From: Anomaloglossus baeobatrachus
Lineage: Eukaryota; Chordata; Amphibia; Anura; Aromobatidae
Reading direction: 5' to 3'
DNA: 64,000 bases
Assembly: GCF_048569485.1 (NCBI RefSeq)
Contig: NC_134359.1
Span: 150,434,933-150,498,932, forward strand
In this document: positions 34,608 to 45,634 of the stretch, piece after piece
Layout of the letters: each line of letters opens with the position of its first letter
Numbering within the stretch: the stretch's first letter is position 1
Translations under genes and position numbers: made by a program
Notes under the pieces: generated by a model
Seen by the model: only the letters and a program-made list of their open reading frames with translations
Databases searched by the model: none
Told to the model about the DNA's origin: nothing

Positions 34608-37165
34608 TTGCTAGTATAATGGCTTTGTAACAATGAGCTGAGTGTGCAATGCAGAGGTGCTGCAAATAGCTTTGCACCAGTGGGACACTAATAGAAGTCC
34701 AACAGCCACTTTTAGGATGCGACTAAGTTTCCTCAGTGTTTGCTAGTATAATGGCTTAGTAACAATGAGCTTGAGTGTGCAATGCAGGCAGACGTGCTGA
34801 AAATATCTTTGCACTAGTGGGACAATACAGAAGTCCAACAGCCACTTTTAGGATGCCACTAAGTTTCCTCAGTGTTTGCTAGTATCATGGCTTAGTAACA
34901 ATGAGCTTGAGTGTGCATTGCAGGCAGACGTGCTGCAAATATCTTTGCACTAGTGGGACAATAATAAAGTACAACAGCCACTTTTAGGATGCCACTAAGT
35001 TTCCTCAGTGTTTGCTAGTATAATGGCTTAGTAACAAGAAGCTTGAGTGTGCAATGCAGGCAGACGTGCTGCAAATATCTTTGAACTAGTGGGACAATAA
35101 TGAAGTCCAACAGCCACCTTGAGGATGCCACTAAGTTTCCTCAGTGTTTGATAGTAGAATGGCTTAGTAACAATGAGTTTGAGTGTGCAATGCAGGCAGA
35201 CGTGCTGCAAATATCTTTGCACTAGTGGGACAATAATGAAGTCCAACAGTCACTTTTAGGATGCCACTAAGTTTCCTCACTGTTTGCTAGTATAATGGCT
35301 TAGTAACAATGAGCTTGAGTGTGCAATGCAGGCAGACGTGCTGCAAATATCTTTGCACTAGTGGGACAATAATGAAGTCCAACAGCCACTTTTAGGATGC
35401 CACTAAGTTTCCTCAGTGTTTGCTAGTATAATGGCTTAGTAACAATGAGCTTGAGTGTGCAATGCAGGCAGACGTGCTGAAAATATCTTTGCACTAGTGG
35501 GACAATACAGAAGTCCAACAGCCACTTTTAGGATGCCACTAAGTTTCCTCAGTGTTTGCTAGTATAATGGCTTAGTAACAATGAGCTTGAGTGTGCAATG
35601 CAGGCAGACGTGCTGCAAATATCTTTGCACTAGTGGGACAATAATTAAGTACAACAGCCACTTTTAGGATGCCACTAAGTTTCCTCAGTGTTTGCTAGTA
35701 TAATGGCTTAGTAACAAGGAGCTTGAGTGTGCAATGCAGGCAGACGTGCTGCAAATATCTTTGCACTAGTGGGACAATAATGAAGTCCAACAGCCACCTT
35801 TAGGATGCCACTAAGTTTCCTCAGTGTTTGCTAGTATAATGGCTTAGTAACAATGAGTTTGAGTGTGCAATGCAAGCAGCATTGCTGCAAATATATCTTT
35901 GCACTAGTGGGACAATAATGAAGTCCAACAGCCACTTTTAGGATGCCACTAAGTTTCTCAGTGTTTGCTAGTATAATGGCTTAGTAACAATGAGCTTGAG
36001 TGTGCAATGCAGGCAGACATGCTGCAAATATCTTTGCACTAGTGGGACAATAATGAAGTCCCACAGCCACTTTTAGGATGCCACTAAGTTTCCTCAGTGT
36101 TTGCTAGTATAATGGCTTAGTAACAAGGAGCTTGAGTGTGCAATGCAGGCAGACGTGCTGCAAATATCTTTGCACTAGTGGGACAATAATGAAGTCCAAC
36201 AGCCACCTTTAGGATGCCACTAAGTTTCCTCAGTGTTTGATAGTAGAATGGCTTAGTAACAATGAGTTTGAGTGTGCAATGCAGGCAGACGTGCTGCAAA
36301 TATCTTTGCACTAGTGGGACAATAATGAAGTCCAACAGCCACTTTTAGGATGCCGCTAAGTTGTTTGCTAGTATAATGGCTTAGTAACAATGAGCTTGAG
36401 TGTGCAAAGCAGGCAGACGTGCTGCAAATATCTTTGCACTAGTGGGACAATAATGAAGTCCAACAGCCACCTTTAGGATGCCACTAAGTTTCCTCAGTGT
36501 TTGCTAGTATAATGGCTTAGTAACAATGAGTTTGAGTGTGCAATGCAAGCAGCATTGCTGCAAATATATCTTTGCACTAGTGGGACAATAATGAAGTCCA
36601 ACAGCCACTTTTAGGATGCCACTAAGTTTCTCAGTGTTTGCTAGTATAATGGCTTAGTAACAATGAGCTTGAGTGTGCAATGCAGGCAGACATGCTGCAA
36701 ATATCTTTGCACTAGTGGGACAATAATGAAGTCCAACAGCCACTTTTAGGATGCCACTAAGTTTCCTCAGTGTTTGCTAGTATAATGGCTTAGTAACAAT
36801 GAGTTTGAGTGTGCAATGCAGGCAGACGTGCTGCAAATATCTTTGCACTAGTGGGACAATAATGAAGTCCAACAGCTATTTTTAGGATGCCACTAAGTTT
36901 CCTCAGTGTTTGCTAGTATAATGGCTTAGTAACAATGAGCTTGAGTGTGCAATGCAGGCAGACGTGCTGCAAATATCTTTGCACTAGTGGGACAATAATG
37001 AAGTCCAACAGCCACTTTTAGGATGCCACTAAGTTTCCTCAGTGTTTGCTAGTATAATGGCTTAGTAACAATGAGCTTGAGTGTGCAATGCAGGCAGACG
37101 TGCTGCAAATATCTTTGCACTAGTGGGACAATAATGAAGTCCAACAGCCACTTTTAGGATGCCAC
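34608..37165 (-). repeat. 136-bp array of hAT copy 2, first part
   Basis: About 19 monomers of the same 136-bp family, oriented 5' of the minus-strand transposase as in copy 1. The monomers form a separate subfamily: reverse complement TAAAAGTGGCTGTTGG and TTCATTATTGTCCC in place of TAAACGTGGCTATTGG and TTCTGTATAGTCCC. A few units have small deletions (about 36360) or AT insertions (about 35890, 36560). The array is cut at 37165 by a MITE-like element. Confidence 0.95.
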
Positions 37166-37275
37166 TAAAGGCCCCTTTACACACTGCAACATCGCAAACG
37201 ACATCGCTGTAACGTCACCGGTTTTGTGACGTTATAGCGACCTCCCCAGCGACATTGCAGTGTGTGACACACATC

Positions 37276-37779
37276 AGTAGTGTGCATTACACATGATCCA
37301 TCAAAAGTAATCTGACAGGTGCCCCGCCCCTATCAAAATGTGTCAAAGTTGTGCTGTAGTACGCCCCTTATCTATAAAAGTGTATCAAAATGTGTTTTCT
37401 TTTATTGATTCGTGATATATTTATTGGCTTTTGATAAATCTTGGTGGTGTAATTCACACTCTATAATATTAGTTCATAGGACTAATATTATAGAGTGTGT
37501 ATTACACTACAGCATACAATTAACATTTGATTGGGCATATTATGTATATGGCCAAATATATTATTACCCCCGTCCTGTGCTAGTAATGAGTTTTTATAAC
37601 TCCCCGAGTATAAAGTTATACTGTTTGCATAAAAGACAGACACATTAAAAGTTTAAATTCTTTATTGATCAAAATGTCAATTGCATTCAGTAAAATGTCA
37701 GAGGATTACAATTAATACCGTATTAAAACAGAACAATATAAAAGTATTACAAGCAATAGTATAATACACTATTTAATAA
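37276..37779 (+). repeat. Polinton left terminal inverted repeat
   Basis: 504 bp beginning AGTAGTGTGCATTACACATG, the reverse complement of 50779-51282 with about one mismatch seen. It contains a perfect hairpin of 18-bp arms and 7-bp loop (37456-37498) and an AATTCTTTATTGATC segment that may serve as a 3' end signal for the leftward genes. Confidence 0.92.
37456..37498. repeat. Hairpin in the Polinton terminal repeat
   Basis: Two 18-bp perfect inverted arms (ACACTCTATAATATTAGT and its complement) around TCATAGG. Present again in the right repeat at about 51060-51102. Function unknown; a replication or processing signal is possible. Confidence 0.85.
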
Positions 37780-37844
37780 AATACAAATATATATTAATTC
37801 TCTTACATAATAATTTATTACATTACATTTCAGCATTCTGGCTG

Positions 37845-38612
37845 TTACATTGTGAGCCACATTGATTGTAGTATCGGGAGAGTCCTTTTTTTAGGCATCA
37901 AACTTGCTTTTGTGATACCTAATGGAGAATGTAGAGATTGAATTGGTCGGCGGGGTGTGGATAGAGTCTGAGGTTTAGATACACCACTAGCTTCATTGAT
38001 AGGCAATTTCAATCCGTCTAAAACCGCTCTAGTAGTGGGGTTACCCACAATGGTCGACGGTATATTTAACTCGGCCAATGCCTGCATAAACGTATTCCAT
38101 CCCTGGGGTAAATTTCTGTTAGTCAAGGCATGACTCTGTGTTGTATTACGCACTAAATCCAACATGTTCGAGCCCGGTATCACAGAGCCTTTGAAAATAA
38201 ACTCGCTTTTATCATTCCATGTTGCAATATTTTTGTTCTGCAGCAGTCTGTTTAGTAAAAATTCAGCATTCTTTTTATATCGCTGGTTTACATGACTTAC
38301 AATTTCAATAACAGTTTTGTTTTCATCAGGGTCTGGATTTGACATTTGCCGATGATCAGACTCAGGAATGTTAATGATCTTTAAAGTTGATAGTTCCATC
38401 GCATCATGTTTAGCATGAACCAAGTATCTCTGTAGTACCTCGCTATATTTTTTAATTTTCACATCGTCAGGTATGTCACGACGCTGTAAAATGTCACTAA
38501 TTTCATCATCAAGGCGGCGGATGACATTCTGCCGTATGTTGGTTGTAACAGGGGGACTTAGTTTGATTAGATCTTGTTTGGGAACTAGATACATTTTCTC
38601 TGTATGCTGCAT
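37845..38612 (-). CDS. Polinton protein, 255 aa, function unassigned
   Basis: Open frame MQHTEKMYLVPKQDLIKL, ending near the left terminal repeat. Predicted mostly helical and charged in its first half (RRLDDEISDILQRRDIPDD, about residues 30-50), with a proline/serine-rich basic tail. I see no catalytic motif, signal peptide or membrane segment. Its ATG overlaps the stop of the upstream 109-aa gene (TAATG), so both are probably expressed from one transcript. Position at the end of the polymerase/ATPase block is the only functional hint; an accessory or virion protein is possible. Confidence 0.6.
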   Translation of the reverse strand: MQHTEKMYLVPKQDLIKLSPPVTTNIRQNVIRRLDDEISDILQRRDIPDDVKIKKYSEVLQRYLVHAKHDAMELSTLKIINIPESDHRQMSNPDPDENKTVIEIVSHVNQRYKKNAEFLLNRLLQNKNIATWNDKSEFIFKGSVIPGSNMLDLVRNTTQSHALTNRNLPQGWNTFMQALAELNIPSTIVGNPTTRAVLDGLKLPINEASGVSKPQTLSTPRRPIQSLHSPLGITKASLMPKKRTLPILQSMWLTM

Positions 38613-38941
38613 TATTTGCCCGTGAGTAGACTTGTTATTATCGGGATTGCAAACCCTAAAAGAGGACCTATAAACCCGCCGGTCTGGTTTAGTAGACGTT
38701 TCTTTTTCTTTATGGGCTGTGATTTATCACTCAGGGTTCTTATAGCTTTACGCCACTTTTTTAGTATATTTTTTTGACGCTCTTTCAGAGGAATTCGGCC
38801 TTTTAAGATGTTTAATGCAATCTCTCCAATGGCGATAATTAAATCACGCTTTGCATTGCATAAAATAGATTTTCTGACAGCAGGAGTTGCCTTCACTAGC
38901 GTTTTTAAGAGAGCCCAGTTACGACGGATTCTCTCAGACAT
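38612..38941 (-). CDS. Polinton small basic protein with hydrophobic C-terminus, 109 aa
   Basis: MSERIRRNWALLKTLVKATP begins a lysine/arginine-rich protein with LRT-type helices. It ends in a glycine-bounded hydrophobic stretch (GGFIGPLLGFAIPIITSLL, about residues 88-106) that could insert in or disturb a membrane. Frame intact. The overlapping TAATG couples it to the 255-aa gene. I recall similar small proteins in other Polintons but cannot name a function; a core, cement or membrane-active virion protein would suit the composition. Confidence 0.6.
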   Translation of the reverse strand: MSERIRRNWALLKTLVKATPAVRKSILCNAKRDLIIAIGEIALNILKGRIPLKERQKNILKKWRKAIRTLSDKSQPIKKKKRLLNQTGGFIGPLLGFAIPIITSLLTGK

Positions 38942-38989
38942 CTTTCAACACTGCGTACACAGCATAGAATGTCTGATTTATTGTAAAAT

Positions 38990-39652
38990 TCACTTTTTAG
39001 AAGCATTTTTCTTTTGAATATACACAGCTGGCAAAGCTGGTGGAAACAAGCCTGTCCTTAAGCGCAGATCCTCAGGGGTATTGGCTCTCAAGTCTAACAG
39101 CAAATACCCATAAGGCTCCCGTGTGGCGTCCTCAAAAGCTTCTAAGAAGAAGCGTGTTTTTCCGGGGTACATTTGGCGAGCTAAAGTTACAATTTGTAAT
39201 TTATCTCAAGGGTTATTAAAAAGTACCATGTACTTTGTGTTCAAATTTATCGTGCGACTTTTCTTGCCCTGACAAAATATGTTTTGTACCAGGTAGAAAA
39301 TGCTGAGGTTTCTATGGTGCACATACTTGGTAAATGCTTTTTCTATCTCACAGTTATCACTAGCACTCTCCATGAGGTCATCAACAATAGTCAAATTTAC
39401 CTTGTCAGGCAGGAATAAATTATCATCTACGAATGTATGCGGCAGACCCTCCACAAATCTGATGTTGGGAAAAGAGAGAGAAATTTCGTCATATAATTTT
39501 TGCCAGCACGAATAAAACCAAACAATATTATCTGGTTTGTGCGAAAAATGAGTATCAATATTATGTAATAACTGTTTTACAAAATAACTTTTTCCAGAAT
39601 TAGACGGCCCTGCTAGAATACATGAGAATGGGTGCTGCAGTCTTGGGTCCAT
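38990..39652 (-). pseudogene. Polinton packaging ATPase (FtsK/HerA-like, A32 type), broken
   Basis: ATPase that in related viruses pumps DNA into capsids. Near the N-terminus is a Walker A motif GPSNSGKS (residues 15-22), then a Walker B-type LTIVDDLM near residue 91, and the FYLVQNIF stretch typical of this family. The gene starts 12 bp after the polymerase stop, in the same direction. It carries about one break. Confidence 0.85.
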
Positions 39653-39664
39653 CTTGAGTCACAA

Positions 39665-42600
39665 CTAATAGCCAAAGGGTAGGGTGGTAAAATTGTCTAA
39701 CAGTCGCCGCTTTGTATAAACACACTTTTGTGTTTTGCGCAATGGCCTCGTCTCAATGTCCCAGTACTTTTTATTTCTCACAATACCCGGTTGTTCAATG
39801 ATAATGCGTCTCTGTGTTTCTGAGTCAGAATTACGCTGGTAGTCCAGAACTAGATCTTTTAGACTGTTGAAATTAATAGACTGTGTGTTAGCAACATTTA
39901 GTGTTATACCCTTCACTTTTAAGACAGTTTTACCAGTGTTGAGTTTGTAGCCGTAGGTTTTTGGTCCCGCAGATACAAATTCAGTGATGTACGTGTCATC
40001 AGGTATCTCACTGGTCAATTCCCCCAGGTAATCACCTAAAGTCGGGTTCCACTCACCAGCTTTCTGCACAAAAATTACTGAATCTGTGTCATGATAAAGA
40101 CATCTTTCCTGCAACCTGTCCAGCAGAGAATACAGCTCTAGTCGGGCATACGCCGTTGTAAAACAGGCGATAAAAATGTTTGTGTTTTTGTTGACGGTGT
40201 GGTGTCCTTTTACATATTTCCAATTGATGGTGGCTGTTTCATCATCAATAAAATGAACCATTGAGATGTCATAGTACGGTAGAAACACACGCTGAAAAAG
40301 CTCATCAGGGTCGCTAACAATGCTGGTACATGGTAAATTAGATCTCTGTGCAAACTTGCCCCATAAAGAATTTAAGAACAATCTAGAGATCTGTCTCTTA
40401 GCCGGATTCACCCCTATATTTTCAGGGCGTAATTGTACACCTTCTCTCTCTAGAAAGGAGTCAATGTATTGCTGTTTCTTGGCGTCATCAGTGCACCAGC
40501 TGGGATAGCCGGAAGCCTCCTGCTTATCCCTAAGATGTAATTTAATGTATGGGGCAAACAAATCATCGCTGGTTTCAGGAAAATGCCAGATTTCATAGAT
40601 GTGCGCTATCCTATACCCTTTTTCTATGGCCATCTCAAGTTCTATAGTGCACCATGTACCGGTCAGCGATCGCTCCTCGTCAGTATGACCACAAACCCCT
40701 GTCTGTGAATTTACAGCGCATGTGTGGCAAAGAATAAACATTAATTTTTTATTGAGTTTTACCGGCAAAACAGGAAAAAATAAATCTCTTGGAGGGTAGA
40801 CCTTGACTTTGGCAATACCAAAGTATTTTTTAATGAACCCAAAATTCTCGTAGATAATGTGCGGATGACCTACAGGGTAGGTTTTAGTTTTGTTTACAAA
40901 AGGGTACAGACTTGTGAAATCATAGTAATGTAATGTCTCCCCATCTTTCAGACTGTGATAGAGTTTAATGGCATTAGTCCGACCCCCATAAAGCGCGTCG
41001 CGGGGGTCTAAGGGTGTAGGGAAATCCATTTGGTGAAGAAATGTTTGAAGGTTAGAATCTTTTTTAACCATTTCATTCCACTCATGTTCCCACATCAATC
41101 TCAGTGTGTACCCACAGCACTGCAAGTAACGCTTTTTAGCTAGAAAGGCGTAATATAATTGACCGTAGGATGTGTTTGTGACCTTGTTGGTATCATTTTC
41201 ATTATAACACACAGGGCAGCCGTGGTAAAAACATCCCTGAAATTCAAAGGCTATGTGTTGATTGTTAACATAGGCATACCCGTCTAAAAAATATTTACCG
41301 ACTTGTTTTTCACCACCTCTCAAAGCATGCTGAATGGTAATGTTCTCTGTGTGTGCTACAAACATGAGCCACTGTATAGCGGGGGACGAGAAACGCTTTT
41401 TTGTTTTGTGATAATTATCACCGGGTAAAATGGCGATGGTATGTTTAGGAAGAAATTTAAACCTGTACATTGACATGCATACAGATGCCAAGGTGATGAG
41501 CTGAAACGGATCAACGCATCTGGACACTTCAATTTTTTTCTTTTCTCGCTTACAGTATATTTTAACATTTTTTCTCGTCATGTCCATAACACGTTCCCTA
41601 TAGAGTTCACACGAGCGCCTCAGAATCTCAACATCTTGCTTGCAATAAGATTTTAGTTCCATCTTAAAGTCAAAAGTTGTGTTTGTGTGGCCCTCATACC
41701 ATTCTATAAATTCAGTTTTCTCACTAGCTGTCATATACTCCACACCGTAATATTTTACAGGTGGTAGGGGACCTACATAGTTTTGATTTTCCTCGGTGTT
41801 AAAAAAGTGTGGAAAATGTCCTTTTGAGCCTGAAAACCCCATAGCCTGCGGTAGTTTACTAAGCTTCATGGGAATGAAATTGAGCGAGTCTATGAATCTT
41901 ATTCCCAAATCAGGCGGCATCACACACAAGAGACGACCACCTTGGGCTATCAGCTTCACTTGTAGTTTTTCAGATATCAACTCCTTAACAATAAAGTATG
42001 CATCGTATCTGCCGGCATTGTGCGCTATACACGTATAGCCTGAAAATTTACCGCTGGTTAGAAACTGAACAAAGTCATGAGTGCATGTTTTACCTTCAAA
42101 CTCCCAGGAAGGGTGACCATACAACGTTGTTGCATAAATGTAATTTGGGATGTGCGTGCCTGTCTCCTGCATGCATTCAAAGTCATAAAACATATATCGA
42201 TCTGTCTCGCCCTTTGGTACATACGGCCGCATGTAGCAAAGATGAGCATCAAATTTATTTAGACGAATGCCGCAAACACTGCAGCGCAATCCTCTACATT
42301 TATGCTCGGTCTCACTATTTCTGGGCACAAAATGGTGACATTCATCACAGAATGTTTTAAGTCTGCAAAAAGCTGGATTAACTGCAGCTAGTTGTATGTG
42401 TTGTACTAAGCACTCGCTTGAGCGACAATACAGCCGACAGACAGGACACCGGGGTTGTTCTGCACCAGGGCTCTCCACACAACCCTCTCTTTGACAAGCT
42501 TTACAAAAATACTGACAAGAATGGTTATACTTGTGGTGATACATTGAGTTGCACCTCTCACAAAAGTAAGATTCGCCAATAAAGCCCTTCATATTCTTTA

Positions 42601-43681
42601 TACCATAGTAGTGATTATCATGATGCAGTATGAAAACAGTTTTGGCCCCAGATGAATTACCTGTGTCAAAGTAACGCCAATCACCCCGGCTATAGTACAG
42701 CACTTTTATGTTGACGTTCAGATGTTTTTCAAAACTCACAATATCACTAAAGCTTACTAGGTGATTCTCAGGGATATTTAGCGCTGCTTGTACGGCTTTA
42801 GCACGATTCAGCAAAATTGTATCACCAACATCACTTTCAGCAATCAGTGCACACACACTAGCGGCAAAGCACAGATTTGTGTTGTAATTGTTAAAGTCGT
42901 ACAGCCAGCGTCTCTTTTGTTTAAGTATTTGGGTGCTTGCTATGGATTTTAATCGGCGTTTCACGCCGCCCCTTCGGTTTTTAATTATTGTTACGACTAA
43001 TTTCAGGGTGTTGGATGCTATGCATTCTGCATTACTTTGCAGTGTGCGAGCAACAGCGTTTAAAAACGTTTCAGAGCTAAAATTCTCACGACTTTGTTTT
43101 GTAGTAAAAATGGGATCTAACGTGTCACCTCCTTCAAGTCTTAACTGAATAAAGTCACCAGGCTCAATGTCTCTGATGATTCTGTCCAGTAATGATTGAA
43201 TGTCCTCATGGACAACATTCAGGGCCTCTTCAAATGATTGTATACGATCTAAATTTACAAATTTGAAATGATCGGTATACATGAGGGCATTGAAATTGCA
43301 GAGTTGTCTTTGGTGATGATAAAAATGTTGTAAAACATCAGCATTAACGGTCCGCACATTATCGCCACCACCAAATACAACAGAATCATCATTTACATTT
43401 TCACCCTGTGTTTCAAGATGGGTGCTGCTTTGAGCATTTGGAGACACATTGGGGCTAATGCCACCAGGAACATCTTGAGTGTGTAGAGATGGACTCTGTG
43501 CATGTATCAGTATCTGTGGATTTTGTGTAGTTATAGAGCTGCGAGCTGCCACCCGTCGTCTTCTATCTGCTAGTGAGCGTTTCGATCTAGCCATCAGCGC
43601 TAGAGCCCTTTTAATTACTCGCAATCTATAAGACCTCTGTGGTCCTATTTTGGGCAATTTCGGCAGCCCATAACCAACCAT
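39665..43681 (-). CDS. Polinton protein-primed family B DNA polymerase, 1338 aa
   Basis: Replicates the element, presumably from a terminal protein. The N-terminal third is basic and then contains an OTU-like region (FNNYNTNLCFAASVCALI to ILHHDNHYYGI, about residues 266-355), followed by a cysteine/histidine-rich stretch with several CxxC pairs (about 365-480). The 3'-5' exonuclease begins with FYDFECMQ (aspartate at residue 500) and later has YCKQDVEILRR. The polymerase domain has motif A YDFTSLYP (about 920), motif B NSLWGKFAQ (about 1104), motif C YHDTDSVIF (about 1197) and a KVKG motif near the end. Length and order fit Polinton polymerases. It looks whole. It begins 6 bp after the upstream 197-aa frame. 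Confidence 0.92.
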   Translation of the reverse strand: MVGYGLPKLPKIGPQRSYRLRVIKRALALMARSKRSLADRRRRVAARSSITTQNPQILIHAQSPSLHTQDVPGGISPNVSPNAQSSTHLETQGENVNDDSVVFGGGDNVRTVNADVLQHFYHHQRQLCNFNALMYTDHFKFVNLDRIQSFEEALNVVHEDIQSLLDRIIRDIEPGDFIQLRLEGGDTLDPIFTTKQSRENFSSETFLNAVARTLQSNAECIASNTLKLVVTIIKNRRGGVKRRLKSIASTQILKQKRRWLYDFNNYNTNLCFAASVCALIAESDVGDTILLNRAKAVQAALNIPENHLVSFSDIVSFEKHLNVNIKVLYYSRGDWRYFDTGNSSGAKTVFILHHDNHYYGIKNMKGFIGESYFCERCNSMYHHKYNHSCQYFCKACQREGCVESPGAEQPRCPVCRLYCRSSECLVQHIQLAAVNPAFCRLKTFCDECHHFVPRNSETEHKCRGLRCSVCGIRLNKFDAHLCYMRPYVPKGETDRYMFYDFECMQETGTHIPNYIYATTLYGHPSWEFEGKTCTHDFVQFLTSGKFSGYTCIAHNAGRYDAYFIVKELISEKLQVKLIAQGGRLLCVMPPDLGIRFIDSLNFIPMKLSKLPQAMGFSGSKGHFPHFFNTEENQNYVGPLPPVKYYGVEYMTASEKTEFIEWYEGHTNTTFDFKMELKSYCKQDVEILRRSCELYRERVMDMTRKNVKIYCKREKKKIEVSRCVDPFQLITLASVCMSMYRFKFLPKHTIAILPGDNYHKTKKRFSSPAIQWLMFVAHTENITIQHALRGGEKQVGKYFLDGYAYVNNQHIAFEFQGCFYHGCPVCYNENDTNKVTNTSYGQLYYAFLAKKRYLQCCGYTLRLMWEHEWNEMVKKDSNLQTFLHQMDFPTPLDPRDALYGGRTNAIKLYHSLKDGETLHYYDFTSLYPFVNKTKTYPVGHPHIIYENFGFIKKYFGIAKVKVYPPRDLFFPVLPVKLNKKLMFILCHTCAVNSQTGVCGHTDEERSLTGTWCTIELEMAIEKGYRIAHIYEIWHFPETSDDLFAPYIKLHLRDKQEASGYPSWCTDDAKKQQYIDSFLEREGVQLRPENIGVNPAKRQISRLFLNSLWGKFAQRSNLPCTSIVSDPDELFQRVFLPYYDISMVHFIDDETATINWKYVKGHHTVNKNTNIFIACFTTAYARLELYSLLDRLQERCLYHDTDSVIFVQKAGEWNPTLGDYLGELTSEIPDDTYITEFVSAGPKTYGYKLNTGKTVLKVKGITLNVANTQSINFNSLKDLVLDYQRNSDSETQRRIIIEQPGIVRNKKYWDIETRPLRKTQKCVYTKRRLLDNFTTLPFGY

Positions 43682-43687
43682 GCCTAG

Positions 43688-45634
43688 TCACAGCAAATTA
43701 TTTTTATTAGATTGTGATGATACAATAGCATGTTCTCTATTGAATGCATATAGTTCTGCGATAATGTCAGGTGTTGGGCATGCATTTATCAATCTTTCAT
43801 ACGTTTCACAGAAATATTTTAGTTTGTTCTGGTAGATTTTGCTTTGGACGTACTGACCAGACATAGCGTGAAGCATGTTTTCCTGTTCATCAGACCACAC
43901 AGGTTTCACTGTGCAAGCTGATGTAGAGTCAACTCTCTGCTTTTTACTTTTACTCGGTACTGAATGTGCTCGCCTCCTCTTCAAAGGATTCACGATATTA
44001 AAATCATGACACACATTCTTACCGTCAGCTAACTGGTCAATTTCTCTATCGAGTGCTTCACGAGCAGCTTGTGCCTGGTCAATCGTGGGAATGATCTGTG
44101 TTGCTGACACTCCACAACCAGTCTGTGTCAAGTCAATCATGGTCATGGTCTGCGGCGTGATGGTGGGTAGTGGTATCGTAGCTGTCTTGATTGAACGTGG
44201 CTTGTATTTACGTGTTGTCGGTTTTGGCCATCTCTCTCCATGATGCTTGGCTGGCACAGCACTTCCTTCTTGGCGTACCACAGAAAATGGGGATATGGGG
44301 CGTGTTCTCGCAGATCCATATGCTGTCTGTAGTGTGAACTGTGCTGCAGCGATGTTTCCGTCATGCTCAGCTAGAGGCTGTAGAGTAGAAGTTGTTTGTT
44401 TCTGGACACTTTGTGTGGCTAAAAGAAAAGAGTAACAGTTGTGTCAGATATACCTGAATCATTGTGTAACATTGTTTTAAGGCCCTGTCACACACACAGA
44501 TACAACTGTGTGTGTGACAGGGCCTTTATAAAGCCTGCATAGAAAAAAACAAACAAACAAAAAACAACTAAATATATACTTACATGTGCTAGGAAGTGTC
44601 TGGGTAGTTGACAACTTGGGTGTATTCTCTTTGGAGAATATCAGTTTCCTACCACTCAGTTTACGGTCTGTGAATAAAATATAACCATTAACCTGAGGTA
44701 CAAATGCATTTCTTCTGCACGCTGTTTTTCATATACTCATCATCACCTTTCCTATTCGCTGTCTTCAGGTGTAGCGGCTTGCCCTGTTTCTTAGGTGTTT
44801 TAGAAAGCTGCCGACTTCCAGTCATGTAGGCCGCTTGACGCATCTTACCATCACCTGTATAAGAGTTCATTTTTAGTTGCATGTGTAAATACATATGAGC
44901 AAAAGCAAATTTTCAAAGAGAGCCATACATATGCGCAAAGGCAATTTTTCAAAGAGACGCTGGCTTTTCTATAATAGAAGAGAGATTACCTTTTCTATCT
45001 TCATTTAGCACACATTCTGGCAATGTCGGGGTAATAGCCGGTATAGAAACATCACCATCTCCAATAATGTAGCCCGGTTGCACAACATCTGTATAAGAAC
45101 TAGTATTTACTTTCATGTCTAAATACATGTTTAAATTACGTTTAAATATATATATAATGTATATGCAACTTACTGGCTATAGATTGCAGAAAATTAATTT
45201 GGCTTGTTTCTCCTGTATTCATAAATTTTACAAATGCCGGATCAATTTCAATCTGCATGAAGTCATCTTAAACAAGAATGAAATAATATAAAAATAATGT
45301 ACAATCAAAACCTTAATCACTATATGCTGACTTTTCTATAATAAAAGAGATGTTACCTTCTCTATCCTCATTCATCATACATTCTGAATTTGCCGGGGTA
45401 TTAGGCGGTACAGAAACACCCGTATTCATAGCTTCTAAAAAAGCATCGTCATCACGGTAATCCATGAATTCACCTTAAGCAGGAATGAAATAATATGAAA
45501 ATAATGTGCAAAACATAGGAAATTATTAAATATAATAACTATTAAATATATAACTATTAAATATAATGCCTACCCCATTGTTGCGCATCTGGGAGAATAT
45601 CACCGAATTGATCCACACTATTTTGGGCGTCCAT
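43688..45634 (-). CDS. Polinton leftward leader gene with several short exon-like segments; function unknown
   Basis: The 3' part is a 197-aa open frame (43688-44281) with a nuclear-signal-like NPLKRRRAHSVPSKSKKQR and a helical C-terminus. Upstream the minus strand shows short coding-like segments bounded by GT and AG signals, the first starting with ATG at 45634 (MDAQNSVDQFGDILPDAQQW) and followed by GTAGGC. Two pairs of segments look duplicated: 44985-45090 resembles 45357-45470, and CTCTTATACAG-type starts recur near 44860 and 45095. Multi-exon expression is inference; I have not built a product. No enzymatic motif was recognised. The first segment faces the central promoter region. Confidence 0.45.
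44479..44526. repeat. 48-bp perfect palindrome resembling two fused transposon ends
   Basis: Arms of 21 bp starting AAGGCCCTGTCACACAC around a 6-bp loop ATACAA, flanked by TTTTA and TATAA. The arms resemble MITE termini of AAGGCCC type (compare the element ends at 37166 and 51632). It may be an extreme internal-deletion product of a DNA transposon, or the footprint of one. Confidence 0.7.

Noticed and set aside
37412-37648. 78-codon frame, repeated at 50910-51146 on the other strand
   Set aside because: Lies in the Polinton terminal repeats and includes the hairpin; the duplicate follows from the inverted repeat.
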